Of a DNA stretch of 64,000 nucleotides, positions 23,380 to 34,610 are shown piece by piece. The translations under genes and the position numbers were made by a program. Positions within the stretch are counted from its first letter, which is position 1. Each line of letters begins with the position of its first letter. The stretch comes from Phoma sp. XZ068 (taxonomy: Eukaryota; Ascomycota; Dothideomycetes; Pleosporales; Didymellaceae). The stretch lies in assembly GCA_004835665.1 (NCBI GenBank), contig RBKR01000014.1, forward strand, positions 372,001-436,000, read 5' to 3'. Under the pieces are notes generated by a model, which searched no databases, had not been told where the DNA came from, and saw nothing but the letters and a program-made list of their open reading frames with translations.

Positions 23380-24943
23380 TTTCGGTATCCACTATATAGA
23401 TTGGAAGCTTCATCAAGGCCTGATGGAACGGCCAATCCTCAGTGGACCACTAAGTAGTGTTGGTATGATGGTACAAGCAGAGAAGAAACTTTACAAGTTG
23501 AGACTCTGAGCATACAAGACCACATCCTTGATTCTCCAGGCGTTCATGTTCAACCCAGCAAGGTAGACTTTTTGGTCTTTTCTTGGATCTGGTCCTATTC
23601 ATCACTTGTCGAGCTTTCAAGACATTTTTGGATGTATTGAACATCACTCCTTCTACTTCTCTTTGAACGTTATGAGGTGTTGGTGGACTGCTTAGGATGC
23701 ATCCCTCTTCTTCCCGCAGTCCCACGCTCAGATTACCTTCACATGCATATTAATCCGCGACCAGATACAGCTAGTGCTCAGTCTATATACGACACTGCCC
23801 TGATCGCTTTTGTTTTTGGCAATTGACTGATTGTCTCTCCAGATATTCATCCAAGCGTCAATTCCTCTGAATTTTGGAATATTCTTGATCGAATAGGCGC
23901 TGGTTCAGTTACCCGGACTGAAATCTAGCACCTGCACTCCCAGAATTACCCTTCTATTCTCGATAGTTTAAAAAGGTTTATATGCCATACACATCAACTT
24001 CAACAGCAGACCAACCTCTCTAGAGTGATTTCACTTACCTCTTGTTCTTTATTTTTCTAACACATACTTTCTCCTTATCATATATCTATTCCCGAAAACT
24101 TGGGGAGTTCCCACTACATCAACCTTGGCCTTCTCAAAACGACATGTAAGTCCAAACAGACTGTTGACCTGCTGCGATTATTTAACCTGGACTTTTTTTA
24201 GCTTCACGTCTTACTATGCCATTATTTGAAACCGCATTCCTTAATTGTCAGGTCTCAACACCACCACTACCGAAGATCTCGATGCTTGGCTAATCACTAA
24301 ATACGTACAATCATACCCTTCTACATGTCAATCCACTAACACTCAGCACTACTCAACTCTGGTGCGGGCACTACCTCGCCTTCAGTATGATTGATGAAAG
24401 AATAAATGCATCAGAAATTACATACTGTCTACTATGCAGATGATGCTCTACTATGCAGATGATGCTCTCTCTATACATGTACAAAAAACCAAATTTGATG
24501 AGGAATATAAACCTTGGTGCAGAAAAGCTTCGGCGGAGCGATTGTTATGAATGTAGACCATTTTTTTTACAGGTAGTGCATTCCTATTCTTTCCTGATGA
24601 CCTAATACGAACCAAAGTTGAATATATACCATGTCACAAAAGATATGGCGATCGTGAAGCTACGCGATCTGTATTTGGGGCTACTCAAACCAGTATTTGT
24701 CATAGACGTCTGCGTTCCAGGCTTGCAGTCGTTAGCGGACAAACAAACAGGAAGTCGCTCACTCGAAGCAAGGCATACCAGAACCCAGAAAGAGCAAACA
24801 TACCTTAATAACACCCCGAAATCCCCATCCGCCGCCACTCTACCCCGTAAACAAACACAGGGTCCACACTCAAGTCACACACTACTCAACCACACCACGC
24901 CCTACCCTGAGAGTACCCGCACACCCACCCGTTTCAATTGACA
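23380..24943. other. AT-richer intergenic stretch
   Basis: About 1.6 kb with no intact gene. The part from about 23760 to 24620 appears richer in A and T than its surroundings. Around 24020-24140 there are pyrimidine-rich runs resembling a leader, followed by ATG directly joined to a GTAAGT-like donor, but no continuation could be built. A 19-bp tandem duplication at 24429-24466 is listed separately. The region before 24944 is the promoter of the next gene. Confidence 0.5.
24429..24466 (+). repeat. tandem duplication of a 19-bp unit
   Basis: The unit ctactatgcagatgatgct occurs twice head to tail (24429-24447 and 24448-24466). In one frame the unit reads Tyr-Tyr-Ala-Asp-Asp-Ala, which resembles the YxDD motif of reverse transcriptases. 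The open frame around it is too short to support a retroelement, so this may be chance. Confidence 0.6.
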
Positions 24944-25433
24944 ATGACATCTCCCACCCAATTCGACATCCTAAAATCCCAAATCATCTCCCTCGCCACC
25001 GCCCTCTACGGCACCACCAGCACCCCCTCCACCACCTTCGACGTGCTCGCCTTCAACACCGCCACAGCGCTGAACCTCGCGCCCACAGCGCCACACAGAC
25101 ACGGCGTAGCGCTAATCTACTACATGGGACCGCCAGGGTCGCCGTTTATGTCGTGGGATATGCTGTCGTATGTTGATGAGCAGCCGAGTTTTGTTGCGGG
25201 TGCGCAGCGGTTGTTGGAGGATATGCAGAAGGGGCTTGGTGAGGTTATTGGTATGTGCCTGTTTTTTGAGTTTGGGTGGTGGTTTGATGTTGCTGACGGG
25301 TGTAGCGACGCTGGTGAGTAGTGGAGATTGGAGGGTGAAGCATGCGAAGGTTCCTGATGTGGCGGTTGGGGAACCGAATTTGAGTGCTGGGGAGAGGGAG
25401 GCCGCGGTGAGGCAAGCGGTGTTGGAGCGGTGA
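24944..25433 (+). CDS. small conserved-looking protein of unknown function
   Basis: Predicted soluble protein of 144 residues in two exons, 24944-25250 and 25306-25433, with a 55-nt intron (GTATGT donor, GCTGAC branch). I do not recognise the family. The N-terminal half is an amphipathic helix region followed by a stretch containing HGVALIYYMGPPGSPFMSWDML; the C-terminus is charged and helical (GEREAAVRQAVLER). There is no signal peptide or membrane helix. The start is the first ATG in frame. Within the gene the coding strand changes from very C-rich to very G-rich near 25125. The neighbour downstream is the convergent acrB gene, only 173 bp away. Confidence 0.7.
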
Positions 25434-25606
25434 TGGGAGGAAGAGGTTGCTCGTTAAGGGCGTCGGATGGAGAAGTGCTGCATTCAGGGAATCTTAGCAA
25501 GCACAATCAGACTTCGAGCACAGCATGGGATCAACGGACACGAGTTTATCAACCAAAAGAACAAAGTCACATTGGAAAGCTACATAAAGATCTTCAGAAC
25601 GAACCG

Positions 25607-28586
25607 CTACGATTTTCTGCCGCTGCCGATCGGACTCATCAGTCCACCGCTACCGCCAGTCGGGCTACGCAACATCATCGGCTTGACACTTTGCACAGGG
25701 CTCAAAGGATCTCTTTGGCTCGAGCTCTGACTAGAGGTCCCAGAGCTGAGGCTACCACTGCCGTGGCTGCCGTTGGTGTGGCCATTGACGAACCCAGCTG
25801 TGTTAAATGGGTTGTCAAGAGCGTACACTGGAGAGATGTGCTCGTCGAAACCGTCAGTGAAGCCAGAAACGTCGGAGAGCATAGACGACGAGCGTCCGCG
25901 GCCGCCACGAAGGGAACCGGGGGTGCTTCCGACGTGGTGCAATTGCGGGAATGTGAAGCTGGTGAAAGCATTGGCGTGGGGAGACATGGTTGTACCGGGG
26001 AGAGGACCCTCAGGCGTGGTAGGGATGGACTCGAGATGCGCACCCTGCATGAGAAGAGCTTCGTAGTGTTGGGCAGTCTGCATGAGCTGAGAGGTGGCGA
26101 TGTTTTGCTCTTCAGCTCGACGTTCGAACCCGTTGATGCTACTACGGTATTGGTGCTCAACATCGGCGCGCTGTTGTCGCAGAGCGTGGCGCTCCTGCTC
26201 CCTTCGCTGCTTGGCCGTGAACCCTTCCTGGTTGGCGGTGACAAGACGGTCATGCTGCTCGTTCAGTCGGGTCTGACGTTGCTGGAGGCGTTCCCGCTTC
26301 TGCAAAGCAGTCGAGATGTCCGTCTCCACACTCTGAACTTGGGCTTCGATGTCAGCCTTGACTTCGTCGAAATCACGAGCCACAGCATTTTTATTGTCAC
26401 GCTCCTTCTTCCACTCCGCTTTCTTGATGGCAGCCTCTTTAGTCTCCTCTTCCGGAATAGCGCCCAGCTTGTCGGCCTGGAGGGCGAAATCAGCAGCAGC
26501 ATCGTCTGCCTGTCGAATGTTTTGCGTAAACTGAAGGACACGTTGTCGCTGGCGCTCATCACTACCTCCAGCGTTCGACAAGCGATTGCTGAGAGTATCA
26601 ACCTCTTTCTTGATGGTAGAGATGGCAGTCTTGTGATCCTTCTTGTTCCGTTTAAGGCGGTTGCGCTGCTCCTGTAATTGCTGGTCGGCCGCGGCGATCG
26701 AGTTCTTGAGAGTCGTCGTAGGCGAGGATGGGCGGAGAGTCTGATGAGCTGGCGGGGAGGCAATCGAGGCTGGAGGTGTTAGTTGAGAGACAGTCAAGCG
26801 AACAAGCGTGCATACCTAGTTCAGCTACTGGGCCGGCTGAGGTAATAAGGCTTGTGGAATAGAAGACGTCATTGTCGGAGGTCCTAACAAACTCGCAGAA
26901 GTAGTTCGAAAGTGCCGTAAGACCAAAGATCTCTCCCACCCAGAAACTCGTTCCCTCTTGACCCTGGTATCCCGATGATGTGCTCTGGCGGATCCGGGCC
27001 GAGCTCCAATCTGCACCGTTGACACGGATGTAGAATGGTTTCGACTTGTCAATCCCGGATCCAACACTCGAATCTTCCTCCTCTTGAATGTCTGCTCCGT
27101 TGAACAGACTGACACGAAATGAAATGTCGGAGTAGCCGACTTCTGAAATCCATACACGATCGTCTTCCGATCTCCAAACAGCGTTTCCAATGTGATTTGC
27201 GTCTTTTGCGTTAGCCTCGTCAGCATCGTTAGCTGCCCGGCTACTTTCCATCTCTTTTAAAACTGTAACTTTTGTACTTGCAAGTGCAGCCCAGAACGGC
27301 TGCTGTGAACGAACGTGTGTAGCTTGCTTCCTCTTCCTTCGCGAGCTACTCGCTTTATCCTTGTGCAATGCGGGCGACGGCCCCGGTGGGCGGCCGTCGG
27401 TACTCGAAGTATTGGGCACATCGGCGGTGGGGTGGAGCGAGGCGGAGTTGGTACGCTGGAGGTTACCAATTTCGGGGTCCGTTTTCTTGCCAGTGGGCAG
27501 TGACTGAGCTACGTCTCGTCGAGATAGCGAGCGCCGAATAATGCGAACGACGCCTTGGGCCAAAATATGAATACCCAGGAGGCTGCGGGGCCATCCATGG
27601 GGGCTTGAGAAGGTTTCCAAATAAGTGGGTGCACCACTCGAAGGGCTCGTCAGGAATTCCAAGCCTCCCCGGGCGAGCCCGGACCAAAGCAAGTGGACGA
27701 TGTGTTGCCGGAGAGGCCTGAACCTGAGCAGGTGGTTTGAGAGAATGATGATGACACAAATGAAAATGCCATTGGTGGTCCCAGCTTTCCCGGCTGCGGC
27801 GCCTCCAAGGGCGATGGCGATGACTGCTTGGGCGAGGTCCAGGAAGAAGTTCTGGACGGGGACCCAGAGGACGAGCCAGACGAGCAGGATGGAGGCGTCA
27901 GCCGCGATTGTCGTGAATAAGGAAGGTGTGCCACCGGAACCCTGGAAGATGTCGGTGAAAGAAGGGAACGCTGAGAGGGCTGAGAGAGGGGTCCCGGCTT
28001 GGGGGGGCACAAAGGTGAGGGTTGCAAAGAGAAATTGTACGACGGTGAGGACGGTGGGGGGCAGTTGGAGGAGGATGATCAGGATGGCGAGGACGTCCCG
28101 CAGAGGACAGGACGTGAGAATGGTGGCAGGCACGGCGAGCAGACTGGCCATGGAGACCGACGACGGCTTGCTGTGGCCATTGGCGCGGGCAGCGGACGAG
28201 GCAGCGTGGCGGCAGGCGGCGTCGACGTGGTCGAGCGACGCGTCCGACGAGCTGCGCAGACGCTCGGGGGGCGAGGCGTCGGCGACAGGGCCGGGGGCGG
28301 CGGGGGTGTCGGGCAGGCTGGCGGCGGGGGTCGAGGCGGTGCTGCTGTGGGCGGGCTGCGTCGCGGGCTCGTCGAGGTGGTGGTGCTGCTGGTGCTGCTC
28401 GTGCTGCTGCTGGTGGGCTACTGCGTCGGTCGGGAGCGCGGGCGCGGCGTCCGGGCTGCCGTTCGGGGCGCCGTTGAGGACCGGGTTGCTCTTCTGCCGC
28501 TGGACGCGCTTGCCGGGGGCTGCCAGGCCACTCTCGTTGCGTCTGTCATGCTGGGATGCCGCGTTCTTCCTCCCCTTTGCTACCAT
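25607..28586 (-). CDS. acrB: AcrB-like ubiquitination-network signalling protein
   Basis: A 977-residue protein in two exons (28586-26816 and 26769-25607; 46-nt intron). The architecture is: a Ser/Pro/Gln/His-rich disordered N-terminus with Gln/His runs; a membrane region at about residues 140-290 with several hydrophobic helices; a disordered Ser-rich linker; a domain with WISEVGYSDISFRVSLF and FYIRVNGADW; and a long coiled coil at about residues 610-800, followed by a Ser/Gly-rich tail. This matches the fungal AcrB family. In Aspergillus nidulans, AcrB has three putative membrane segments and a coiled coil, and acts genetically with the CreB/CreD ubiquitination network controlling transporters and carbon catabolite repression. 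That role is by homology. The ATG at 28586 is used; the frame stays open a few codons upstream without another ATG. Confidence 0.88.
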
Positions 28587-29955
28587 AGAAGGCGGTGCGC
28601 GGGCAAGCAAGCGGTCTCCCCAGAGCGACTCGACTGCTGCACAGGACGAGCCAGTTTGGAAAGGGGCGCCGCTGGCCGTGGAGAAGGGTAGGGCGTCGGT
28701 GTCGTGTGCGGATTGCTGGTGTCGTGAAAGACGCTGCGTCGAGGGAGCGAATGAGAATGGCAGTCCCCGAGCCGTAGCCGCTTGGCGGCGCTGTCGACGT
28801 CTGTGTCACCCAAGCCAGCCAACCTCCGTTCGCCTAGTTCACGTGCCGGGATCTGGGTTTTTGCACACCCTGCGCGGCCTCACGCCGCACGTACAGCACA
28901 GTGTTATCGACGCACGCGCAGAAACACCGTCGCAGCATGCAGATTCTGCCTTTTGCGTGCACGCAGCCTCGCCCGCTGCAGCTCGCGGGGACGCCAGCAG
29001 GCTGCTGCCCCGGCTGCTCACGCCCTCGTCGCAGCACCCAGCTGGCAGATCTGCGCTCGCCGAGGGCCTCTAAGCAGCCATGATCGACGTTCACGCTCTG
29101 GAAAAGTCAGCCCTCTAGCCGGAAAAGAGCCAGCGAAGCCTCACTTGCCCACGCTTGACTGATGCAAGCAAAGCCGCTGTGTCAATGCCCGTCTTCGGCC
29201 AAGTGCGCCTGTTGTTCTTGTGCTGCCGCGACCTCTTCTGCCTGTACTGCCGTGCACGCCATCTGATGCACACGACAACAGCTCACTTTCATGCCCTGCT
29301 GGCTCTGCAGCCAATTGCCTCACGGCAGCCGCCCGCCTAGTTTATGTGCTTCATTTGCCTGCACATGGGGGCCCCCTGAGCATGATGCGCTTTCTGCATG
29401 CCCACGACGAATGAAGCACCCCGTTTTTTGCCCTGCTCACACCGACACCCGCACGCTTGCATCGACGCCAAGCACGTGTTTTCGATTTGCTGCCTGCGCT
29501 GCAACAATCCCCGCAACTGCCTCGCCTTGCCATTGGCCCTCTGCACCTCACTTCAGGTCAAATTTTGGTTGACGTCCACATTTCACCGTTGCTTTTGGGA
29601 AACAAAGAGCGCTCCGCTGGTGAACACATGTTGCCGCGGCGTGGCTTTCCCTCGGCGTTTCAATTTGATCGGAGGATTTCCACCAAATCTGCCTTTCTCA
29701 TTCCGCCCCTCCACTACCCACGGCGGAGACGGCACCACGCCGGCGTCGAAGCTTAACGCAACCACACCAATCAGCATGCCGTGCGACGTGCAAATAGGGA
29801 AACCGTCACGGTCACGCGCCCAACGGTGGTGCAGATCACTGGAAAGGTCATGATGAAACGCACGGTGAGCAGCCAGCCAAGTCGATCACTGCGGAAAGGA
29901 TCACGCCATGCAGCTGGATGGGAGGAGAGTTCACACACGATTTCGGCTTTGCTGT
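28587..29955. other. GC-rich intergenic, upstream region of acrB
   Basis: About 1.37 kb between the acrB start and the stop of the thioesterase gene (both on the minus strand). It is GC-rich near acrB and probably contains a long acrB promoter or leader plus the thioesterase 3' untranslated region close to 29955. Open frames on both strands reach about 150 codons, which GC-richness explains; none has a recognisable domain. Confidence 0.5.
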
Positions 29956-31101
29956 TTACGGCTTCCCCACGTCTTCAACAGCATCGGGTCTGTCCCAGCT
30001 GCTGCTCTCGAGCTCCCGCACCCGATCTAGCAGTGTCCTCACCCTGGCGCTGTTCTTCTCCTTTGCTTGCTCTTGCAACTCAAATGTCTTTTGAAATCTG
30101 TCAACCATGAAAGGTGGCAGTGGAGCCTTCTTCGCCGATCTGTAGTCGTACACAACAATGTCCTCGATGCAGCGTGCTGCTGCACGGCGCTGTGCTTCTG
30201 ACAAAATGAGGACATCTAGGATGAAATGGTCGGTACCCTGCTTTGGCATGTTCCTAAGCTTGTGCAAGACGGTTATCCTGCCTCGATTAGACTTGCAATA
30301 TTATTGACTCCCGCAAGTCTGCTTACCTGTCAGGCCATTTCATAGGCTTGATAGTCGAGCATGTCAGCAAACCAAATTGACTTCCCTGGGTTCCACAGAG
30401 GCACGCGACAATCTCTTCCGCGACGCTCCTACTGGGCAAATGGCAAACTTACGAATTTGTAGTCGGTCTTGATACTCCGCAGTATCAGACCAATGCTCTT
30501 GGGCGACATCAGTTCCAGCCACTCTTTCTTGTGCACCGGATCTAGGGCGGCGAAGTTGAGCGTCCAGTTGACACGCGCCGACTCCGCGTACCGGTTATAC
30601 ATGACATTGTTGACATGTCCCTTTTCCATATCAGCACCCTGAACCGCTATCTACCCTGCCCAATAGTATAGGCAGGTACTTCAGGCACTCACCATACTGT
30701 CCTACACCACCCACCAAGCATATTAGCTTTGAACCCAGACCCAACAGTACAAAACCTACCATCTCGCCCCAGACAACTTCGTGCCTATACAACCCTCTGT
30801 ATTCCTGCGCTGTCAAGAACCCCTCACTACCTGCAAGCAGCTCGCGCCAGTCATTAGACACTTCCTGCAGTATAGACGCAGCCTCGCCCGTCTGCGCATC
30901 GTTGATGCCAAACATTATACACTTGCCAATCCGCGCGCGAACATCTGACAGCCACCGCGGCGACAGCTTCGCGGTTGCTGGGGTCTCCGTGCTGGAGAAG
31001 CGGCATTGCGGGCGCGGGACGGGTATACGGGCGCGCACCGAGGGCAGCGCAGTGGAAGTCGAGGGGCGCAGGAGCGCGGCGCGTGTCGTAAGGGGACGCA
31101 T
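29956..31101 (-). CDS. 4HBT-type thioesterase, probably mitochondrial, with 9-nt microexon
   Basis: A 286-residue hot-dog-fold protein of the 4-hydroxybenzoyl-CoA thioesterase type. Exons are 31101-30760, 30701-30693, 30620-30453, 30346-30327 and 30277-29956. The N-terminus (MRPLTTRAALLRPS, then RCR-like basic and Ser residues) resembles a mitochondrial targeting peptide. The fold signature reads VVWGEM-DSM-GHVNNVMYNRYAESAR across three exons; the middle DSM is encoded by a 9-nt exon that supplies the likely catalytic Asp (residue 115) and restores family spacing to HVNN. Then come YKFPMKWPDRITVLHKL and a Glu/Lys-rich C-terminal helix. The substrate is probably an acyl-CoA, unproven. It is divergent from the LYR-motif gene. 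Family confident, substrate and location inferred. Confidence 0.88.
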
Positions 31102-31397
31102 TTTGCTGAGAAGCTGCAATTGAAGTCTGCGATGTTGCTGGAGCGCTTGTAGTGTCAATCAAGCCTTTGGGAAGGCGAGGTTGCTGTGGAGTATTGCGCG
31201 ATGCGTCTACTGAGTTTAACGTTAAGCCGAGGGCCGCAGCAACCCTGCATACGTCAGAACTACCGTAGGTACTGCTGTCGAGCTCCGCACCATAGTCAAC
31301 TCCACTCATATCAACACCCTTCTTGAACCACGCGTTCTAAAACTAGAAGTCTAAATACAGCTTAAACCCCCTGCATTCAACCCTCCAAAAGCGCACC
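31102..31397. promoter_or_regulatory. shared divergent promoter of thioesterase and LYR protein
   Basis: Only 296 bp separate the two oppositely directed start codons (31101 minus, 31398 plus), so both promoters must overlap or abut here. No classical TATA box or other known element was clearly seen. Both flanking genes encode proteins of probable mitochondrial function. Confidence 0.55.
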
Positions 31398-31764
31398 ATG
31401 TCGACCCCAAATCTCCCACTGCGCCACCAAGTAATCCGCATATACAAAGGTACACCCATCCTGACCACACGCTTTGCAGCACTACACTGACACACAACAG
31501 AACTCCTATACCTCTCGCGCGACTACCCCCAAGGCTACACCTGGGCTCGCTCACGCCTGCACAAGGCGTTCTCCAGCCAAGCGCACCTGCGCGACGAAGC
31601 AGCGATAAAGAACGGCATCAGAAGAGCCGAGTTTGTGAAAAAGGGTAAGTGAGGCGTGTGTAGTGAAGATGATAGGTGTGATATTAACACGTGCAGAAAT
31701 CGAGGCGTTGTATTATTTGAAACGCTACAGAGCTTTGCGGGAGAGATATGATCCGATTCAGTAA
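31398..31764 (+). CDS. LYR-motif (Complex1_LYR) protein, LYRM5/ETFRF1-like
   Basis: A small basic helical protein of 87 residues in three exons: 31398-31449, 31501-31644 and 31697-31764, with introns of 51 and 52 nt. The N-terminal region LRHQVIRIYKELLYLSRDYP matches the LYR-family core helix, here with IYK at the LYR position, and is followed by a basic central helix and a third helix ending YDPIQ. Size and sequence fit the LYRM5/ETFRF1 branch, mitochondrial matrix proteins that bind the acyl carrier protein and, in animals, regulate electron-transfer flavoprotein. The specific partner in fungi is inference. The start codon is followed by a conserved N-terminus, and splicing is needed to obtain the full domain. 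Confidence 0.85.
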
Positions 31765-31772
31765 TAAGTACG

Positions 31773-31807
31773 GAAAGAAGAAGATGAAGAAGAAGAAGAA
31801 GCAGAAG
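31773..31807. repeat. GAA-rich simple repeat
   Basis: A nearly pure run of GAA/AAG triplets with one ATG interruption, directly after the LYR-gene stop codon, within its probable 3' untranslated region. Likely replication slippage. Confidence 0.8.
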
Positions 31808-31923
31808 TAATAGCTAGGAATGTTGGGGAATGGACGAGACGCTCAACATAGCCATCAAGGCCGGGATATCACAGAACTAAACGCGCTCTCGAAACAGTAT
31901 GTCCGCTTCCCACATACCAACGT

Positions 31924-31945
31924 AACGTCAACGTCAACGTCAACG
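31924..31945. repeat. AACGTC hexanucleotide microsatellite
   Basis: Three tandem AACGTC units followed by AACG, lying between the stop codons of the convergent LYR-protein and methyltransferase genes. No function is suggested by the sequence. Confidence 0.85.
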
Positions 31946-31958
31946 AGATGAACTTGCG

Positions 31959-33152
31959 CTACACCTTCTTGCACCACCATACACCCACCTCCAAACACTC
32001 CCCGCTACTCGCGCCCTTTTGCTCCAGCAGATTGCCCATTAGTCCGGCCCACCACCTCTGCCACTCCTCCTGGTTCTTCCCGCTGACTTCCTTCAGTAAC
32101 GGCTCCAGACTCTCAATCATCTGCACCACGACCAGCAACGCCGTGTACCTAAGCGCCGCCTGCTCATCCGTCAGCGTCCCCGAATCGAGCGCGACGCTGG
32201 CCTTTTTGGGATTCGAGCGCTGGGACTCGGATTCGCGGCGCTTGGGCTTGGGCGGGTCGGTGTTGTTTGCGGCGTGGTTGGCGGCGTTGAGTTCGCGCTC
32301 CCAGCGCAGTTCGCCGAGCGGGATGGCGATGCGGCGGTCGCCGACCGAGTGCAGGGTTTCGGTCTCCTGGAGGAGCATCTGCGAGATGCGGACGCAGGGC
32401 GTGGGACTGAGTTTGCGGCGGTCGAAGGCTTCTTGGATCCAGGCGTTGGAGTCTTGGAGGTATTTGTTCTGGACTTCGGTGAAGGGCGTGATGGGCGATA
32501 TCAGGAATGTTCCTGTGCTTTCGGCGCAGGCGCGTTCTTGTGGGGATTTGCCAGGTACGGGAGGCGGGTGCGGTAGGATGGAGCGGATAATGTGGTCGGT
32601 TTCCCAGACTTCGAGGGTGCCGCCAGATTTAAGGACGCGCGTTGCTTCGTCGAGGATGCGTTGGGAGAGGGCGCCGATGGGCACAATCAGGGACGCATCT
32701 TTCATTACTACAATGTCGAATTCATCGTCGTCAAAGGGGAGCGGCGGCTTGCGCAAGTCGTGTTGCACAAACTTCCAGTCGATGCCTTGACGCTGTAAGT
32801 CGCCTGCAAGAGGCACGATGTCTAGCCCTGTGTACGAGACATCCTCATAGCCCAGTCCACTTAGAAAGTCATGGCACACTGCTGTCCAGTATCCGCTGCC
32901 ACATGCAAGCTCGAGCACTTTCTTAGGAGGGTTCTGCGGGGAGGGCGTAGAGCCAAGAGCTCGACCGAGTATGGCTGTTGCGAGCAGGGTATGTAGGTTC
33001 TGGCGCTGGAGCTCAGGCAAGTCGCAGGGGAGAGGATACTGTTGCGCGCCCCTCAGGTATCGGCGACCATGGCGCAGAATAAAGGGCTCTGTGGATTCGT
33101 CCCGAGTGGCCTGGGTCGAGGAACTCGACACCGAGCCCCGCGTCGCATCCAT
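31959..33152 (-). CDS. class I SAM-dependent methyltransferase
   Basis: Predicted soluble methyltransferase of 397 residues in a single exon. Motif I for S-adenosylmethionine binding is VLELACGSGYW, followed by SYTGLDIVP (acidic residue after strand 2), FDIVVMKDASL (motif around strand 4) and ATRVLKSGGTLEVWETDH (motif III area). The C-terminal half has a helical extension and a charged linker rich in Lys, Arg and Pro. The start chosen is the ATG at 33152, shortly before the conserved FILRHGRRYL. The frame stays open to about 33296 without an ATG, so a spliced upstream exon is possible, though I found none that keeps the frame. The substrate is unknown. The gene is divergent from CCR4 across about 1.46 kb. 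Confidence 0.85.
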   Translation of the reverse strand: MDATRGSVSSSSTQATRDESTEPFILRHGRRYLRGAQQYPLPCDLPELQRQNLHTLLATAILGRALGSTPSPQNPPKKVLELACGSGYWTAVCHDFLSGLGYEDVSYTGLDIVPLAGDLQRQGIDWKFVQHDLRKPPLPFDDDEFDIVVMKDASLIVPIGALSQRILDEATRVLKSGGTLEVWETDHIIRSILPHPPPVPGKSPQERACAESTGTFLISPITPFTEVQNKYLQDSNAWIQEAFDRRKLSPTPCVRISQMLLQETETLHSVGDRRIAIPLGELRWERELNAANHAANNTDPPKPKRRESESQRSNPKKASVALDSGTLTDEQAALRYTALLVVVQMIESLEPLLKEVSGKNQEEWQRWWAGLMGNLLEQKGASSGECLEVGVWWCKKV

Positions 33153-34610
33153 GGCGGACTTGGAAGACACGATCGAGGAGCCAGAAATTGTTCTAGCAAG
33201 CGGGTCGGTGGGATCGAGGCTGCATTGCCTGCCCTCTGCGCCGGCGGTCTTGGGGCGAGGGGGATAAGGGGGAACGTGGTAGCGATACTGGCTCAATCAG
33301 AACGACATAATTCAGACACAGAGGTACCCCAGGAGGTGCGGACCAGCAGCCATTCTGAGTTCATCATCTCCCCGACCCACTTGCACTACTAGCGCGCGGT
33401 CCCTTGTTGTGCAGTACGATTAGCACGTGTACGCCGAGGAGGCCGAATGCAGACACGGACAACGTGAAGCAGGCTCGGCGCGGTTTTGTCGCAGCGCGCA
33501 GCAGCAAAGAATGGTGGGTGGAGGCAAGGGTCAGCATGGCGCTGGCGTCTTCAAATCCCCAGACGGACGGCTCATCTGGTCTGAAGCGCGGGGAGTCGTA
33601 TCGAACCCCAAGCCAAAGGCCAGTTTCGGTCCCGGTACCGACGGCAGTGTGGGAGCATCTCCAATCACACGCAGGCCGCGTCGCTCCCCCAGATTTTCAA
33701 GCGTAATGGCTGGGAAAGTGATGACGCTTGCACCGAGATGAGATCTGATCAGGAACAGAGGTGGCGCTCGTGGATGCGCGGAATGTACCGCCTGCGAGTG
33801 CTCGTACCTGCGTATTCTGCACCGCATCCCGCCGGCATCAAGTGCTCTGACGTGGATATGCTGCCTCCAAACCATCTGCGGCGCCTGTCTGCACATCCAC
33901 GGCTGCACCGCACGACCCACGGTCACACGGTGTTTAGAGTTCGGGCCTAGGCTGGCCGTGTGCAAAGGACAGGGTGGTTTCACACCATGAGAACACGTGA
34001 CCATTCGAGCTCTCGCACTAGCTTGGCTGGCGCATTGATGCTGGTGCGGGCTTCACGTCGGCCCTCGATAGCATCATCTTCACTCTCTATTCTTCCCCAG
34101 CGCTGCGGTTGGACCCTGCCTACAGCCCGTCTGGCACAATTGAGATTGCCTGCAGAGCCTGCGCGCCCCTCGAGCACCCCCGCTGCTGTATGTGCGCGCT
34201 TTCTACCCGCTTCTCTGTTGATCCATCCCGGGCCTCTCGCTCTGCTCCCCACACCAGCTACTGACTCCGCTGAGGTGCAAGGCCGCCCTCTTCAACTACC
34301 CCTGGGCTGTTTGCGCTGCCCACGCCTGCGCCCGCCCGCGCCCGCCGCCGCCGCCCAACGCACTCCTTACCGTGCCCCCGCTCCGTCCACGGCACCGCAC
34401 GCCGCCGCAGCAAACACTGCATGGTGCACGCGTGCAGGGTCGAGCAGTGAAAGCCTATGACGAGGATCCATCGGGGCGCCCATGTTACAACGACGAAAGC
34501 AACGGATACGAGCCCCACCACCCACCTGAACACCCTGCCCCGGCGCGTCTCCCGCCAGTCTGCGCTGCGACCCCCCGAACCGCCGCTCCACGCCGCCGCG
34601 ATTCCCTTAG
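33153..34610. other. divergent upstream region of methyltransferase and CCR4
   Basis: The flanking genes start at 33152 (minus) and 34611 (plus). The 500 bp before CCR4 are GC- and pyrimidine-rich, as expected for a long promoter or leader. Overlapping open frames up to about 166 codons occur on both strands but show only low-complexity Arg/Pro/Ala sequence. No further gene can be supported. Confidence 0.5.

Noticed and set aside
27625..29073. 482-codon plus-strand open frame over the 5' part of acrB
   Set aside because: It is antisense to acrB, Arg/Ser/Gly-rich, with no domain; GC-rich codon bias explains it.
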